A stretch of 23,259 bases of DNA from Salisapilia sapeloensis (lineage: Eukaryota; Oomycota; Peronosporomycetes; Peronosporales; Salisapiliaceae), in NCBI GenBank assembly GCA_023334545.1, contig JAADVB010000268.1, positions 1-23,259 on the forward strand, written 5' to 3'. The notes below the pieces were generated by a model, which did no database searches, was not told the origin of the DNA, and worked only from the letters and a program-made list of their open reading frames with translations. The translations under genes and the position numbers were made by a program. Below are positions 1-9,598 of the stretch, piece by piece (within the stretch, counting starts at the first letter, position 1; each line of letters starts with the position of its first letter).

Positions 1-2
1 CC

Positions 3-885
3 ATGTTTAACCATGACTGCTTCATTAAGAAGCTGTACAAAGATGCAGCCAACATTGCCAAGAACTTTGATGCGAGAGCTGCGAGTGTCTCCAGCTCGAC
101 GAAGAAAGCGCCAAATGCCTCTGCGCCAGCGCAAGAGATGAAGTCAAAGAAAGCTGAAATGCCCCAAAATACGAATACGGACTCCTCCGGAGCACAAACG
201 ACGTCACCGTGTAAGACTTCTGCGGATGATATCGTCAAGCCTAGCATCCGCCAAGCTACGCTTCCGCCTATCGTCCCGCGTCCCACCCCAGTCGTGAAGA
301 AGGCTTCGAAGAATGGGATCTCGTCACTCATCAAGCTTTTTGACGCCAATAGTAACGGCACAAGCCGGGCGTTCAAGTTTCAGGATCGCCAAAAGACTTT
401 GTCCCGCACTACGAAAGGCGTGAGTAAAGCATTCCACTGATCGCTTCATGTCCGACCAAGCGGGCATTTATCGTCTGAAGATCATCGCCTCTCAGCCTTC
501 AAGAACGCTCCCCGACCGAACTGGCACTATGGTGGCGCTATACTAAGTGTGCACTGCTTACTCGATACCTCAGCTGCCAAGATCATCCCATCGCAAGGCC
601 TACTGGCGCTTCAAGGACGTTATGGTTGCACAGAGTTATTTGTCTCCCATGCCTTCAGTGGCCGTTGTTGTATGAACACTGCTGGAGACACGAGCGGCGA
701 TTGCATTGCTGGGATGAAGTCCATGGAGAGAAAGTTACTACTGCCGATGATTACGGAAAGAGAGGAGAGCAACTGTAGCATAGAAGAAACTAGAAGAGCT
801 CGAGTATGAAGAAAAGCAGATGAATGAAACCATTTGGAAGGATAAGATCAGTTTGGCTTTGCTTGGTTGTCCGGATATTCTGTAA
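3..885 (+). CDS. Unrecognised protein, 3' part of a multi-exon gene
   Basis: I do not recognise this protein. The first exon (3-419) reads a Ser/Thr/Lys/Pro-rich, low-complexity segment. The ATG at 3 lies at the window edge, so the true start may be further left. If unspliced, the frame stops at 440. A better model uses the strong GTGAGT donor at 420, a CTCTCAG acceptor at 495, and exons 496-531, 574-669 and 784-885. All junctions keep phase, and the last exon reads a charged stretch beginning KKLEELEYEEKQMNETIW that ends at TAA 883-885. This gives about 216 residues. The middle intron (532-573) is only 42 nt with a weak GTGGCG donor, so the internal structure is uncertain. No signal peptide or membrane segment is visible. 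The exon 1 coding assignment is fairly safe; the spliced tail is inference. Confidence 0.45.
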
Positions 886-1680
886 TTGTGCTCTTGTAAT
901 TTCGACGTCAGGTACAATACGACAAGCAGCTTAGACGAACAAGGCGATTAAATGGGTTTTTAGATCGGAGGTACATTCGGCTCGGTGTTACTGGGTATCT
1001 AAACTGTTTTATTGAGTTATTGCGTAATACTAGTAGCTATGAGTAGTTCGGTCAATTGGTGGCTTCATTGATAGATACTTCAGTATTAACATTCAGTACC
1101 AATTGTGACGACATTGCTGACGACTTCGATAATGAGAGCGTTCTGGGCTGAAACGTGCAGAAGCTACGGTTTAAAGTTTTCTCTACTTGTTTCAATTTGA
1201 TGATCGCTAGCAAGCATATGATATACCATCACATTCATACATGTAAATGCAACTATCCACTCAGACAAATTTTACAGTGAGGTGAAGCCTCTAGCAAGAC
1301 GAAAAGCTTAGAAATATCGCAGTTAATCCGTATTGCAGTAATTGGTGCGAAAGCACGATGGAGAGGACATCCCTGCGAAACTGGTAGCGAAAACAAAGAT
1401 GAAATAGATGAAGGGATAGCATACATGCTCGCTTTATCATAAGAGCGTACATATAGCAACCACCATATGTGAACAGCTCAAACAGTAGGCAGGTGCAGTA
1501 CAGACACCATATTAGCCATTTGGCCTATGAATAATATGCATACGAGTGAGCATTGGAACAAGGGTGACATGTGCGAGACTTCATTTGACACGGTGAAGAC
1601 GTGTTACCCGGTTGGGCAATAAGCTTGACTAGGAATATACAATCGTGCTTTGTCCAAAAAGTTGCTCTTTGTTTCATCTA
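886..1680. other. Gene-poor intergenic stretch
   Basis: No gene can be supported here. The plus strand has an open stretch of about 52 codons at 1281-1436 and another at 1485-1620 in the same frame, but stops separate them and neither has a convincing start, splice pattern or family signature. I found no RNA gene, tandem repeat or mobile-element end by eye. Confidence 0.5.
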
Positions 1681-2196
1681 TTAATCTTCTTTACTCTCGG
1701 CCCAAACTACAAAAAGTAAAAATGATTAGATAAATATGTGGTAACTTTTCCCATTATCAGAGCGATGCAGCTAATGTACCTGGTTTGTCGGAGCCTAATT
1801 GAGGTCTTTCTGGTTGCGCAATTGTCACTCGAATCGTTTCTCCATAAATCTCTGAGTCTAGTTATAACAACACATACCTCAGTCATATACAATACAGAAC
1901 GATATGCCGTATTAAGTCGTACCATCCATGTTGTCAATAGCAGCTTTGGCATCCTCTTCCTCTTCAAATTCCACAAAACCATATCCTTTCTTCAGCTCTA
2001 CACAAAGTATGCACAAATACATAGAAATAAGATGCCAATGACACACATAAATGGACGTAAGCTTACGACTCTCATAGTCCACTGGGATCTGCACCAACTT
2101 TATCGGTCCAAATGGAATGAAGGCTGCATGAAGCACTTCCTCCGTTACCTCTTTCTTCACTCCACCCACATATAGCTTGCATCGATTCGTTGCCAT
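1681..2196 (-). CDS. RRM protein matching the N-terminal domain of cyclophilin E (Cyp33/PPIE), without the isomerase domain
   Basis: The 100-residue protein is a single RNA-recognition motif. RNP2 is LYVGGV (residues 8-13) and RNP1 is KGYGFVEF (47-54). The segment [10 protein letters not shown] (21-30) and the ending [10 protein letters not shown] closely follow the N-terminal RRM of human PPIE, where an RPVW stretch links to the cyclophilin domain. Here the protein stops immediately after KPVW. Exons are 2196-2067, 1997-1923, 1851-1780 and 1706-1681. Introns are 69, 71 and 73 nt, all GT-AG and phase-consistent. I chose the ATG at 2196 because [12 protein letters not shown] aligns with the family start; the upstream in-frame codons have no ATG. 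The likely role is RNA binding in the nucleus, perhaps with spliceosomes, as for PPIE. Proline isomerase activity is not possible from this locus. Confidence 0.85.
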
Positions 2197-2352
2197 CTCT
2201 GCCAACAGCCCACAAACGTCTTCCGATACTCGAAAACAGCGTTTGAGCGTTTATTGTCCGAGTTGTTGTTTTCGCTACTTCACGTCGTAAAAGCTACTTT
2301 TGCAACCGTTAAGACGGAAGAACGGGACGAGTGATCGCATCGACTAGCACGG
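2197..2352. promoter_or_regulatory. Shared divergent promoter region
   Basis: This 156-bp gap lies between the start codons of the RRM gene (leftward) and the V-ATPase gene (rightward). It must hold both 5' UTRs and both core promoters. I see no TATA box and no element I can name safely; the assignment rests on gene layout only. Confidence 0.45.
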
Positions 2353-3187
2353 ATGAGTACCGCCACGGACGATCTATTTAACCATGGTGCGTATCGACTA
2401 TGCCTCTTACAATGTCAATGGCATGTATATTAACCGATTGGATTGTAGGTTGGGGTGATGTCTTGAGCAGCATCTCTCCGTACGCTTGGGCTGGTATGGG
2501 TGTCGCCCTCGGACTAGGACTCTCCATCGTCGGAGCTGCGTGGTATCAATTGATAATGCTGCCTAACACTACTCCGCTAATTTAATGGATTGTATTTAAC
2601 AGGGGCATCTTTCTCACTGGATCTAGTATCATGGGTGCATCCGTCAAAGCGCCTCGTGTGCGATCTAAAAATCTTGTCAGGTACCTTTTCTAGCTCATTT
2701 ACGTAGTCCCATGTCTAATGAACTCGCTATAGCATTATCTTTTGTGAGGCGACTGCTATCTATGGTGTGATTATTGCGATCATCCTTCAGAACAAAGTAC
2801 ATTCGCCTTGATCCGATTAATACGCAGTCTACTTATCTTCATGACAGATCAGTCAACCTGCCATTCGAGGTGAAAACGATGAGCCGGTGAGTGAGCATGC
2901 CATGTACTTTGCTGCCTACGCTGTCTTTTCAGCTGGCTTGGCTGTCGGTCTCACGAATGTTGCCAGCGGGTATGTGATCATGTCCTACCGACCTGTATCT
3001 CGTAGCTAAGTTATATACATGTAGTGTCTCTGTGGGTATCGCCGGTAGCAGTTGTGTCCTAGCAGATGCTCAGAACGCAGTCATGTACGTGAAGATCTTG
3101 ATCGTGGAGATTTTCGCCAGTGCTTTGGGCATCTTTGGTGTCATCGTTGGCATCATCTTATCGAACAACGCTCAATTCCCAGAGTAA
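2353..3187 (+). CDS. V-type H+-ATPase proteolipid subunit c'' (V0 sector)
   Basis: This is a subunit of the proton-translocating ring of the vacuolar ATPase, which acidifies vacuoles and endosomes. Six exons (2353-2386, 2449-2542, 2603-2680, 2733-2796, 2848-2969, 3025-3187) join in phase to give 184 residues. The protein is almost entirely hydrophobic, with about four membrane segments and the Gly-rich packing typical of proteolipids. The conserved membrane glutamates are visible in [11 protein letters not shown] (E74) and [10 protein letters not shown] (E159). The sequence [14 protein letters not shown] matches the family's loop before the last helix. The N-terminal tail is shorter than in yeast Vma16 (about 213 residues), so the extra N-terminal helix is probably missing. 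The V-ATPase c subunit is the alternative, but the two-glutamate pattern and ISQPAIRG loop favour c''. The gene converges on the SETD9-like gene 70 bp downstream. Confidence 0.93.
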
Positions 3188-3257
3188 CTTGCAAACGCAT
3201 TGCTTTTTAACTTTCTTCGAAGTGTTTTGGTCGAATGGTTTGTATTTCTATCGAGAC

Positions 3258-4814
3258 TTAACGATGTTTCCACATCTCTCGATCCGCCTCGGCATCGACT
3301 GGAGTGTACCATTCGGGCAGTGGCTGATCTGGATTGTATCTAACGCAGACGTCAAGAGCTTTATACAGAGGGAGTTAGATGTACGAGTATACCTGTAATT
3401 GAGGAAGAGCTCTTCATCTTCAACGTCTGCAGTCGTAATGAAAGCCAAGCTCTAAAATGATATTAAGAAGGAGAAGATAAAGAATGAATAAAGGCGTGGC
3501 GTACATGCATGTGGATGCGCTTGCCAAACATGGATAGCCGGGATGGATGCTCGACGTACTTGTTCGGGATCAGGTCTGCATATTCATCTTCCGTGAACGG
3601 CTCTAGAGGTATATTAATACAGGGCCTTAGTAGAAGTTCACGAGGGTGTACAGACCTATCGGAGGGAAGTTGAAAGTGAAGGGCATGACATTCGGCATGG
3701 AACCACTCGGTGGGTGGTTGATCTTATGCCCAACTGCCAACTCATTTTGCGGCGTCGAAGCTACTTTTTTGTTAGCCTGTATTACACGATGGAAGACGAA
3801 TACAAAGCTTACGCTCGTTTTTGGCGTCGATGATAGCACTGTCGAAGCGCGATCGAGCGTAATTGTTGCCCGAAATTTCCTTCAGATACTTTTCCTATAT
3901 CACTCTGACGTTTACGAGCTGTCTATATTGCATGAAAAAGTTCGAATACATGTCGATAGTGCTCTGGGAGGTACACAGTTCCAGGAAACAATGCCTGCAG
4001 ATAGCATTAGTTGAGTCGAATTAATATATAGATGGCTACTGTCCTACGATGGCTGTGCCAATTGGTACGCGTCCTTCTAACTTGACTCCTTCGCCAGCAC
4101 CTTCCACAATCGATGGCTGTACCTGTAGACGATATCCCATCTCTTCCTTAAATGTCTTTCCCTAATGCGTACTATGGTAAGAATCACTTCGATCGGTCAT
4201 CTTTAGACGATCACATACGTTTGGAAGTGTTTCAGACGCAGGATCGAATCCCGAAATGGACTTGCCACTAGGTTGAGTGACTGGAGCAGTCAAGAGGCTT
4301 TGAAAAGCTTTGGTCATCTAGTGTGTCGTCAAGAATGAGATTGACATCCAGACCTAATCCATGTATATTTTGACGAACCTGCTTGGTGACATCATCTTGG
4401 ACATATTCTCGCTGCTTTTCAAACTTTTTCTTTTGTATGAATGCAACTGCATCATCAAACACTTGCTTATTGTCCCTAGTATCAAACGACGTAAGTACTT
4501 TTGTCCGTCACTCGATTACTATGATAAACAATGAGCCTTGCATGCATCCAAGTCATACTTGTCTTTATTCTCGGCACTCATCCTTAGATTACGATAGCAA
4601 GTTAATACAGCAGCAACACCGACATCCGCTTCCTCCTATCCGAATCATTACTTGTCAATCGAACATGCTTCACTACACAACTAGTCATCAATTGCATTTC
4701 CAGCAATGCAATCTAAAACGTCTACTAGCATCGACTAGATATAATTACCTGATAACGTAGAGCTGGAGATGATCCAGCTACTAAAAGCTGCATTCGCCGC
4801 CACACGGAGGTCAT
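3258..4814 (-). CDS. SET-domain protein similar to SETD9
   Basis: This is a putative lysine methyltransferase of the poorly studied SETD9 group. Eleven exons (4814-4749, 4635-4559, 4475-4379, 4317-4219, 4161-4048, 3994-3950, 3894-3813, 3760-3656, 3602-3505, 3451-3393, 3339-3258) join in phase to 307 residues, close to the roughly 300 residues of human SETD9. Family landmarks in order are: GEGVKLEGRVPIGTAI followed by ALFPGTVY (about 135-158); NELAVGHKINHPPSGSMPNV, the counterpart of the SET NH..PN motif; and EELFLNYRY, the counterpart of the terminal E-L-x-x-Y motif. The N-terminal 110 residues are less conserved and the start is less sure: another ATG lies upstream at 4879 in a different frame. 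Introns 2 (GTATGA donor) and 3 (GTTCGT donor) are inferred from phase and length. Substrate unknown. Confidence 0.82.
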
Positions 4815-4917
4815 GGTCCCTAGCTGAGCTTATTGTCCAGGAGCTCGTGTCCAGTTTGTAACATTTATCAGTTACCATCGTCCGCTAGGATACGTGACTT
4901 CGGGCAGATAATATTCG
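4815..4917. promoter_or_regulatory. Shared divergent promoter region
   Basis: Only 103 bp separate the SETD9-like start (leftward) from the Sam50 start (rightward), so both transcripts must begin within or very near this gap. No recognisable box was found. The ATG at 4879 on the minus strand lies inside it, which suggests the SETD9-like transcript starts to the left of that ATG. Confidence 0.4.
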
Positions 4918-6665
4918 ATGGCAGGTAGACAAGCAGATCCGTTAGGCCCGCCTTTACACATTGGCAAGGTCTTTATTAAAGGCAACCATCGCACCAAGTA
5001 AGTCGTTTATGCATTGCACTTGAATTTGCTGTGGAATATGCTGCCAATGATGTTGGAATGAAGAGCTAGAGCTGATGCATTCATGTGATATAGGCCGAGT
5101 GTCTTTGAAACCGAGTTACAGGTAATATATAAACTACTTGAGAGTTATGCAAGAGGATCTTATTGCTTTGGATGGGATTATGTAGGATGCATATGCTGCC
5201 GACCGTGCTCGGATTCTGCTAGAGGAGCTCGATCTCTCTGTCGCAGAGCTCCAAATGCTCGACATCTTCGATTCCATCGATGTGAAGCTTGACAAATGTA
5301 ATGCAATACCCTCATACTACTCTTGCAAGTGATCAAGGAGCTAAATGTGGGATAGCATCATCTGGAAAGCGTGATGAGACGGACTTGTACATCCATGTCA
5401 AGGAGAAGAGCTGGCGCTCTCTTCACATGGGAGCCACGACGGACGGCTCAGAGGAAGCAGCTGTACGAATCTCTCTCTACGATACCATCCCATTGCGATG
5501 ACTCTTAACGTGAAACTAGGAAACGACACTGACGTTGGCCAATGCGTTTGGTAATGCAGAGAAGATGACAATCGGCGCTTCTTATGGCCAAGCCGGAAGT
5601 AACACGGAACGTGCCACTTTCTCCAAGCCTCGCTTCCTCGGTCTTCCTCTCTTTTTGAACGCTTCTGCTTCCAATGAGCTTCACGTACGTCGTCATCTCC
5701 ATACTAACACCCTTCCACTTAATTACTAATCGATATGTTTATCAGAACAATGAGTACTGGAGCTCGTACAGTGAAAAAGTGAGAGGAGGTACCATCTCCG
5801 TCAGTGACTATGAAGGCGTGCATGAAGTAGCATTAAACATGGGATGGCGAGACATCTTGCCTCGACGTGATCAGCACATTCCAACTGCTTTCCGTGCTTC
5901 TCCCAGCATTTTGTCTGAATCCCAACCATCTACCAAGACTAGTGTCAAGTACACGTTTAAGGACGACCGTCGGAATGATGCCATCTATCCGACAGACGGT
6001 TCGCTCTTCCAATACTCGACGGAAGCTGCCGGCCTCTTTGGTGACGTAAACTTTGTACGTGCCGAGGTCGCTGGTCAAAAGCACATTGGCATCGGTCCAG
6101 AGCTCTTTGGCTTCCCCATGCTCAACCTCAGTCTGTGTGGTAACTTCGGTGCCATCAAGTCGTACGGAGAGGATGCAAACCGTCCGACGCGTATCAGTGA
6201 TCGATTCTTCCTCGGTGGACCCTTGAGTATCCGCGGCTTTAACTACAAGGGTATCGGACCAAGAGCTAGTCCACAAGATGGTGGCGTCCCGGCTGGTGAT
6301 TCACTCGGTGGCGACGTCATGTACTCTGGCTCGGCGTCCCTTGGCTTCCCACTGCCTATCCCAGTGCTAGCGGTGCTTGGGTTACGAGGACAGTTCTTTG
6401 TGAATGCTGGAAATGTAACATCGTGGGATCGAGTATTGGCGCAGAATAAGTGGGCGAGACATTTGGTCGATGACACTCGTGTGTCTGCTGGTATGGGTAT
6501 CGTCTGGGGCACTCGACTCGGACGTATTGAAGCGAACTACTCGTGGGTACTCAAGTCCAATCTTCAGGTATGTAAAGTGTTTATGTTTGTATTGATATAA
6601 GACTAATGTGCCTATAGGACAACATCAAACGAGCTCAATTGGGCCTCGGCATGACTTTTGGATAA
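4918..6665 (+). CDS. SAM50: Sam50/Tob55-like outer-membrane beta-barrel assembly protein
   Basis: This is the central subunit of the mitochondrial sorting and assembly machinery, which inserts beta-barrel proteins into the outer membrane (Omp85/BamA family). Seven exons (4918-4997, 5094-5121, 5186-5297, 5356-5462, 5520-5684, 5746-6567, 6618-6665) join in phase to 453 residues, a normal Sam50 length. The N-terminus carries one POTRA-like domain (about 15-95, starting IGKVFIKGNHRTKPSVF). The rest is a barrel with alternating polar and hydrophobic strands. The diagnostic Omp85 motif IRGF is present in FFLGGPLSIRGFNYKG (about 326-329). The last strand ends ...LGLGMTFG, with a C-terminal aromatic as expected of the beta-signal. 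No cleavable presequence is seen, as usual for this family. The 5356 acceptor after an 58-nt intron is the least certain junction. Confidence 0.93.
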
Positions 6666-6779
6666 GAAATAGACCATGTCGTTGCCTGTTATCCTTTTCT
6701 TTTGTATTCTTTTCTTTTATACTTTTCATACCCTTTCTTAACATTTCTTTGGCGGTGACATAAATATCGCTATCAAATC

Positions 6780-8468
6780 ATGTATGGCGGTATCGGAGCT
6801 CCTCGCATCTACAACCCAAATCCAGACCCTTTAGAGGCGGAAGGGCCTCCGAAACGCATTGTAAGGGAGGAGACGAATTTGGGGGAAGTGGTTCCGTCTT
6901 CGAAGAAGCGTATTTCATGGAGATTTACACTCGGGGAGTCGGACCAGACGCATGAAGTTGTACTCGTGCACTCCCTCATGTCGTATAAGAAGGTAGACGA
7001 TGTGTATGATAATAGAGCGACTTGTCTGTGGACATGCTAGCGAGACATGTCTGACAGATGAAGTTACGAAGTAAGTCCTCGTCTGAAATGCATCCTGCTC
7101 TACATAGGTGATCGAGTATGACGGACGACAGATCCATTACTCTGCTACGGTACATTCTTATACAATCACATGTTCTAGTAGACTCAAAGCTTAATTGAAA
7201 ATAGGGAACATTGGGTGAATGGACGTTCACATGCATTTTGGACGGGTCCAATCGAGCGATCGAAGTCCGGATCAATGACGTTGAGAGCGATACGATTCCA
7301 AAATATGGTACGCTAGATTTCCATGTCCATTTTCAATATCAAATGTTAACTGCATATAGATCTTTTCATTGACCGCGTACCGTTCCGTCGTTGGGACATC
7401 TTCCGACGTCGCAAGATGCCTGTGACGACTGCTACCTATGCTCAACCGAATGCTCCTTCCAGTAGTAAGCAAATCCTTTACCTAGAGACAGAAATACCAC
7501 TAGCTCACGTATGTTATCATAGCCAACTATGGTATGCAAAAGTGGGGACCGAGCGGCATGGACAAGTCGCGCCAACCTAGTGGTCAGCAGAATATGAACC
7601 CTCCATCCATGCCTCGTCGAAGCAGTTCTGGAGGCAGCATTACAAACGCTCCATCGGCATACCACTCTGGAGCATATAACCAGGGTTATGCTCCTCCAAC
7701 AAGCTACAATGCTCCTTCAACAAGCTACAATGCTCCTCCGACAAGCTACAATGCCCCACCAGCCCAGACTGCCCCACCGGCAAATACAGGCTCCCGTCAG
7801 CAGCCGCGTCGTGCTAGTCAACCTCCAAAGCCACAGCCTCAGCCGGAAGTGGACTTGCTAGGTGATGACATTCCGACCGTCAGTGTCCCTGCCCAAAAGC
7901 TTCAGTTTGACCACTTTGCCAATGTAAGAGACGATCGACTTGATGCTTTTATCCAACGTTCTCACAAGTGATCATAGGCATCGACCAATCCAACACTTCA
8001 GGCTCCAGCAAATAATGCTCATTCATGGATGCAGTCAGGTGTCCAGGCAGCAGGACAAAACATGCAAGCTCCAAGGCAGAACATGCAGGCTTCGAGACCA
8101 ATGGCATCGCCGTCTCCTGCTGTCGACCCATTTGCTACTGTCAATCAGCCTCCTCCTGCACCTTCGAAGCCAAAGTATGTCTTGTACATTTCCATCTATA
8201 CCGTCGTCTGACATCTGCGCCTAGTGTGAACTTGGATCCGTTCGCTACTACCTCCACGAGTGCACCTCGACCATCGCCAGCGCAGTCTTCCGCTCCGCAA
8301 GCGCAGTCGTCTGCACCGATTGCAGTCGCCCCGATGGCGCCACGCATGACTGGTGGCGTCAACTATAACATTTCCAACTACATGAACCCAGACGATGTGA
8401 ACAATCCGCAGCGTCGTCCGCCTGGCAAGAACATCAATATCGATCCGTTCGCTTCCATGTCGAAATAA
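6780..8468 (+). CDS. FAIM-domain protein with a proline-rich tail and DPF adaptor-binding motifs
   Basis: Seven exons (6780-6992, 7108-7149, 7205-7307, 7360-7464, 7523-7923, 7978-8174, 8225-8468) join in phase to 434 residues. Residues about 44-130 resemble Fas apoptotic inhibitory molecule (FAIM1): HEVVLVHSLMSYKK, then IEYDGRQIHYSAT, then YDLFIDRVPFRRW, which match the family's H-x-V-x-L-x-H, D-G and YxLxIDGxPF positions. The remaining 300 residues are disordered, rich in Pro/Ser/Ala/Gln, with a 7-residue tandem repeat (PTSYNAP). They contain DLLGDD (265-270), which resembles a clathrin-box-type acidic motif, and three DPF motifs (338-340, 358-360, 427-429), the classic AP-2 alpha-ear ligand. 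Family knowledge says FAIM acts in protein-aggregate and survival control in animals. The sequence suggests an accessory protein of endocytosis, but that is inference. It converges on the ChaC gene. Confidence 0.78.
7696..7758 (+). repeat. 21-bp tandem repeat, three copies, inside the FAIM-domain gene
   Basis: Three near-identical 21-bp units (consensus CCAACAAGCTACAATGCTCC plus a final T) encode the repeated peptide P/S-T-S-Y-N-A-P. Partial PPA-type copies follow. The unit keeps the reading frame, so copy number could vary without disrupting the protein. The copies differ by only a few bases, which suggests recent expansion. Confidence 0.85.
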
Positions 8469-8568
8469 CCAAGACAACACGCGTTTTCTTTCCAAATGCA
8501 TTGACAACGTCTTTGTTTGTCGTAAATTACTACCATCTACAGCTCCTTCCCAGCTTGTACAGCTCCAT

Positions 8569-9210
8569 CTATGCCACAGAAACACCAGTCTCTGGTGCTG
8601 CGGTCTCGGCTTCCAACTCCTTGGATGCACTTGGCAAGGCATCCACATCACGCTGTTGCAATCGACTGATAGCTTCTTCAATGGCTTCCAAGTGAGGATC
8701 GTGTACCTGCAGTGTCTTCATGACCTCTTGCAGTTTGTAAAAGTACTCGAAGTTCGGTCCGCTAGGACCATGTCGAGTCAAAATCTCGTACGCTAGTTCG
8801 TCAATGGGTGCCGGACCGAGGAATGTCGGGTTGTTCGGCGTCGCAATGTACACAAGCGCTTGACGGATTTCTCCATCTGTGCAGTGGACGTCAACCTGAT
8901 ACCTTGCGTACCCAGCCTTCTCCCGATTGTCGAGATTGTCCAAAGTACCATCAATGTGTTCATCCGCAACTTTGTAGATACGACCCCAGACGATCGGGTC
9001 TTCTTCCATAAGTTCATCGTTGAACTGCGGCATATCCTCATGCGTAATTAGCGTTGCAACGCGGCCAAGTGCATCTGGAACACCGCGATGGTCGGGCGAT
9101 CCCTGATAGAAACGCCGGTGAAAGCCTTTCACATACCCAAAAAGTTCTTCTTTTTCATCGGCGACAAAGCCAGTTTTCCAGACGATGCTGCCATACCCAA
9201 AGACCCACAT
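8569..9210 (-). CDS. ChaC-family gamma-glutamylcyclotransferase
   Basis: This predicted cytosolic enzyme degrades glutathione to 5-oxoproline and Cys-Gly. The single-exon ORF of 213 residues starts at a true ATG and opens with MWVFGYGSIVWK, the ChaC signature (Y-G-S-x-x-W substrate loop). Other landmarks are RRFYQGSPDHRGVP (32-45), the catalytic glutamate in DNREKAGY (E97), and PTFLGPAP. The last 30 residues are Glu/Ala-rich and not part of the domain. The length fits eukaryotic CHAC2-type enzymes plus this tail. The gene is intronless, unlike most neighbours. It converges on the FAIM-domain gene with 100 bp between stop codons. Confidence 0.94.
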   Translation of the reverse strand: MWVFGYGSIVWKTGFVADEKEELFGYVKGFHRRFYQGSPDHRGVPDALGRVATLITHEDMPQFNDELMEEDPIVWGRIYKVADEHIDGTLDNLDNREKAGYARYQVDVHCTDGEIRQALVYIATPNNPTFLGPAPIDELAYEILTRHGPSGPNFEYFYKLQEVMKTLQVHDPHLEAIEEAISRLQQRDVDALPSASKELEAETAAPETGVSVA

Positions 9211-9598
9211 AATGCAGAGGAGAGAAGAGTTTCTTGGTCCGGAGGGTTGAGTCGCTGGGACTGGAGCGTACTTTTGCTTCGAGCGAGCGAGTTCTGAAAT
9301 GAGACTTTAGCTTACTTTGTGTCGTTTCAGGCTGAAGTTCAGACTAACCGTTAATAGTTGTTATAACTGAAATATCAGACGCGAGGGCCAGTAGAAACCC
9401 AGGGGAAAAATCTAGTGCTGGGTAAATTGGCTGGTATGTAGCCTATGCGATCGGGATAAAAGTGATGTTTGTTGTAATTGACATGCTATTGGTGGTACGT
9501 ATAGACACGGTCTAGGTTCAATCGAAACACGTCATTGGAGTGAGGAAACTGAATATCTGAACTTATAATCGACTTGGATTGGAACTTTAACTGCTAGG
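9211..9598. other. Intergenic region between two minus-strand genes
   Basis: This stretch holds the promoter side of the ChaC gene and the 3' end of the PRA1-family gene. Both strands have frequent stops. I see no further gene, repeat or RNA structure. Confidence 0.5.

Noticed and set aside
1085-1620. Possible decayed secreted-protein gene on the plus strand
   Set aside because: The frame carries about five stops in 180 codons, which is not clearly fewer than chance, and cysteine-containing bits did not form a known pattern.
3646-4014. Open frame of 122 codons on the plus strand
   Set aside because: It is antisense to exons 6 to 8 of the SETD9-like gene, whose conserved motifs and phase-consistent introns explain the region.
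4383-4760. Open frame of 125 codons on the plus strand
   Set aside because: It is antisense to the first exons of the SETD9-like gene and is rich in Ser/His/Leu with no domain.
5833-6276. Open frame of 147 codons on the minus strand inside Sam50
   Set aside because: It lies opposite the long coding exon of Sam50, lacks any family signal, and is best explained as a codon-bias shadow.
6993-7107. Extra micro-exon inside the long first intron of the FAIM-domain gene
   Set aside because: The only candidate between good splice sites is 13 nt and would break the reading phase; the FAIM alignment needs no insertion there.
8196-8681. Open frame of 161 codons on the minus strand across the end of the FAIM-domain gene
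   Set aside because: It overlaps two well-supported genes in other frames and reads a Trp/Arg-rich random-looking protein.
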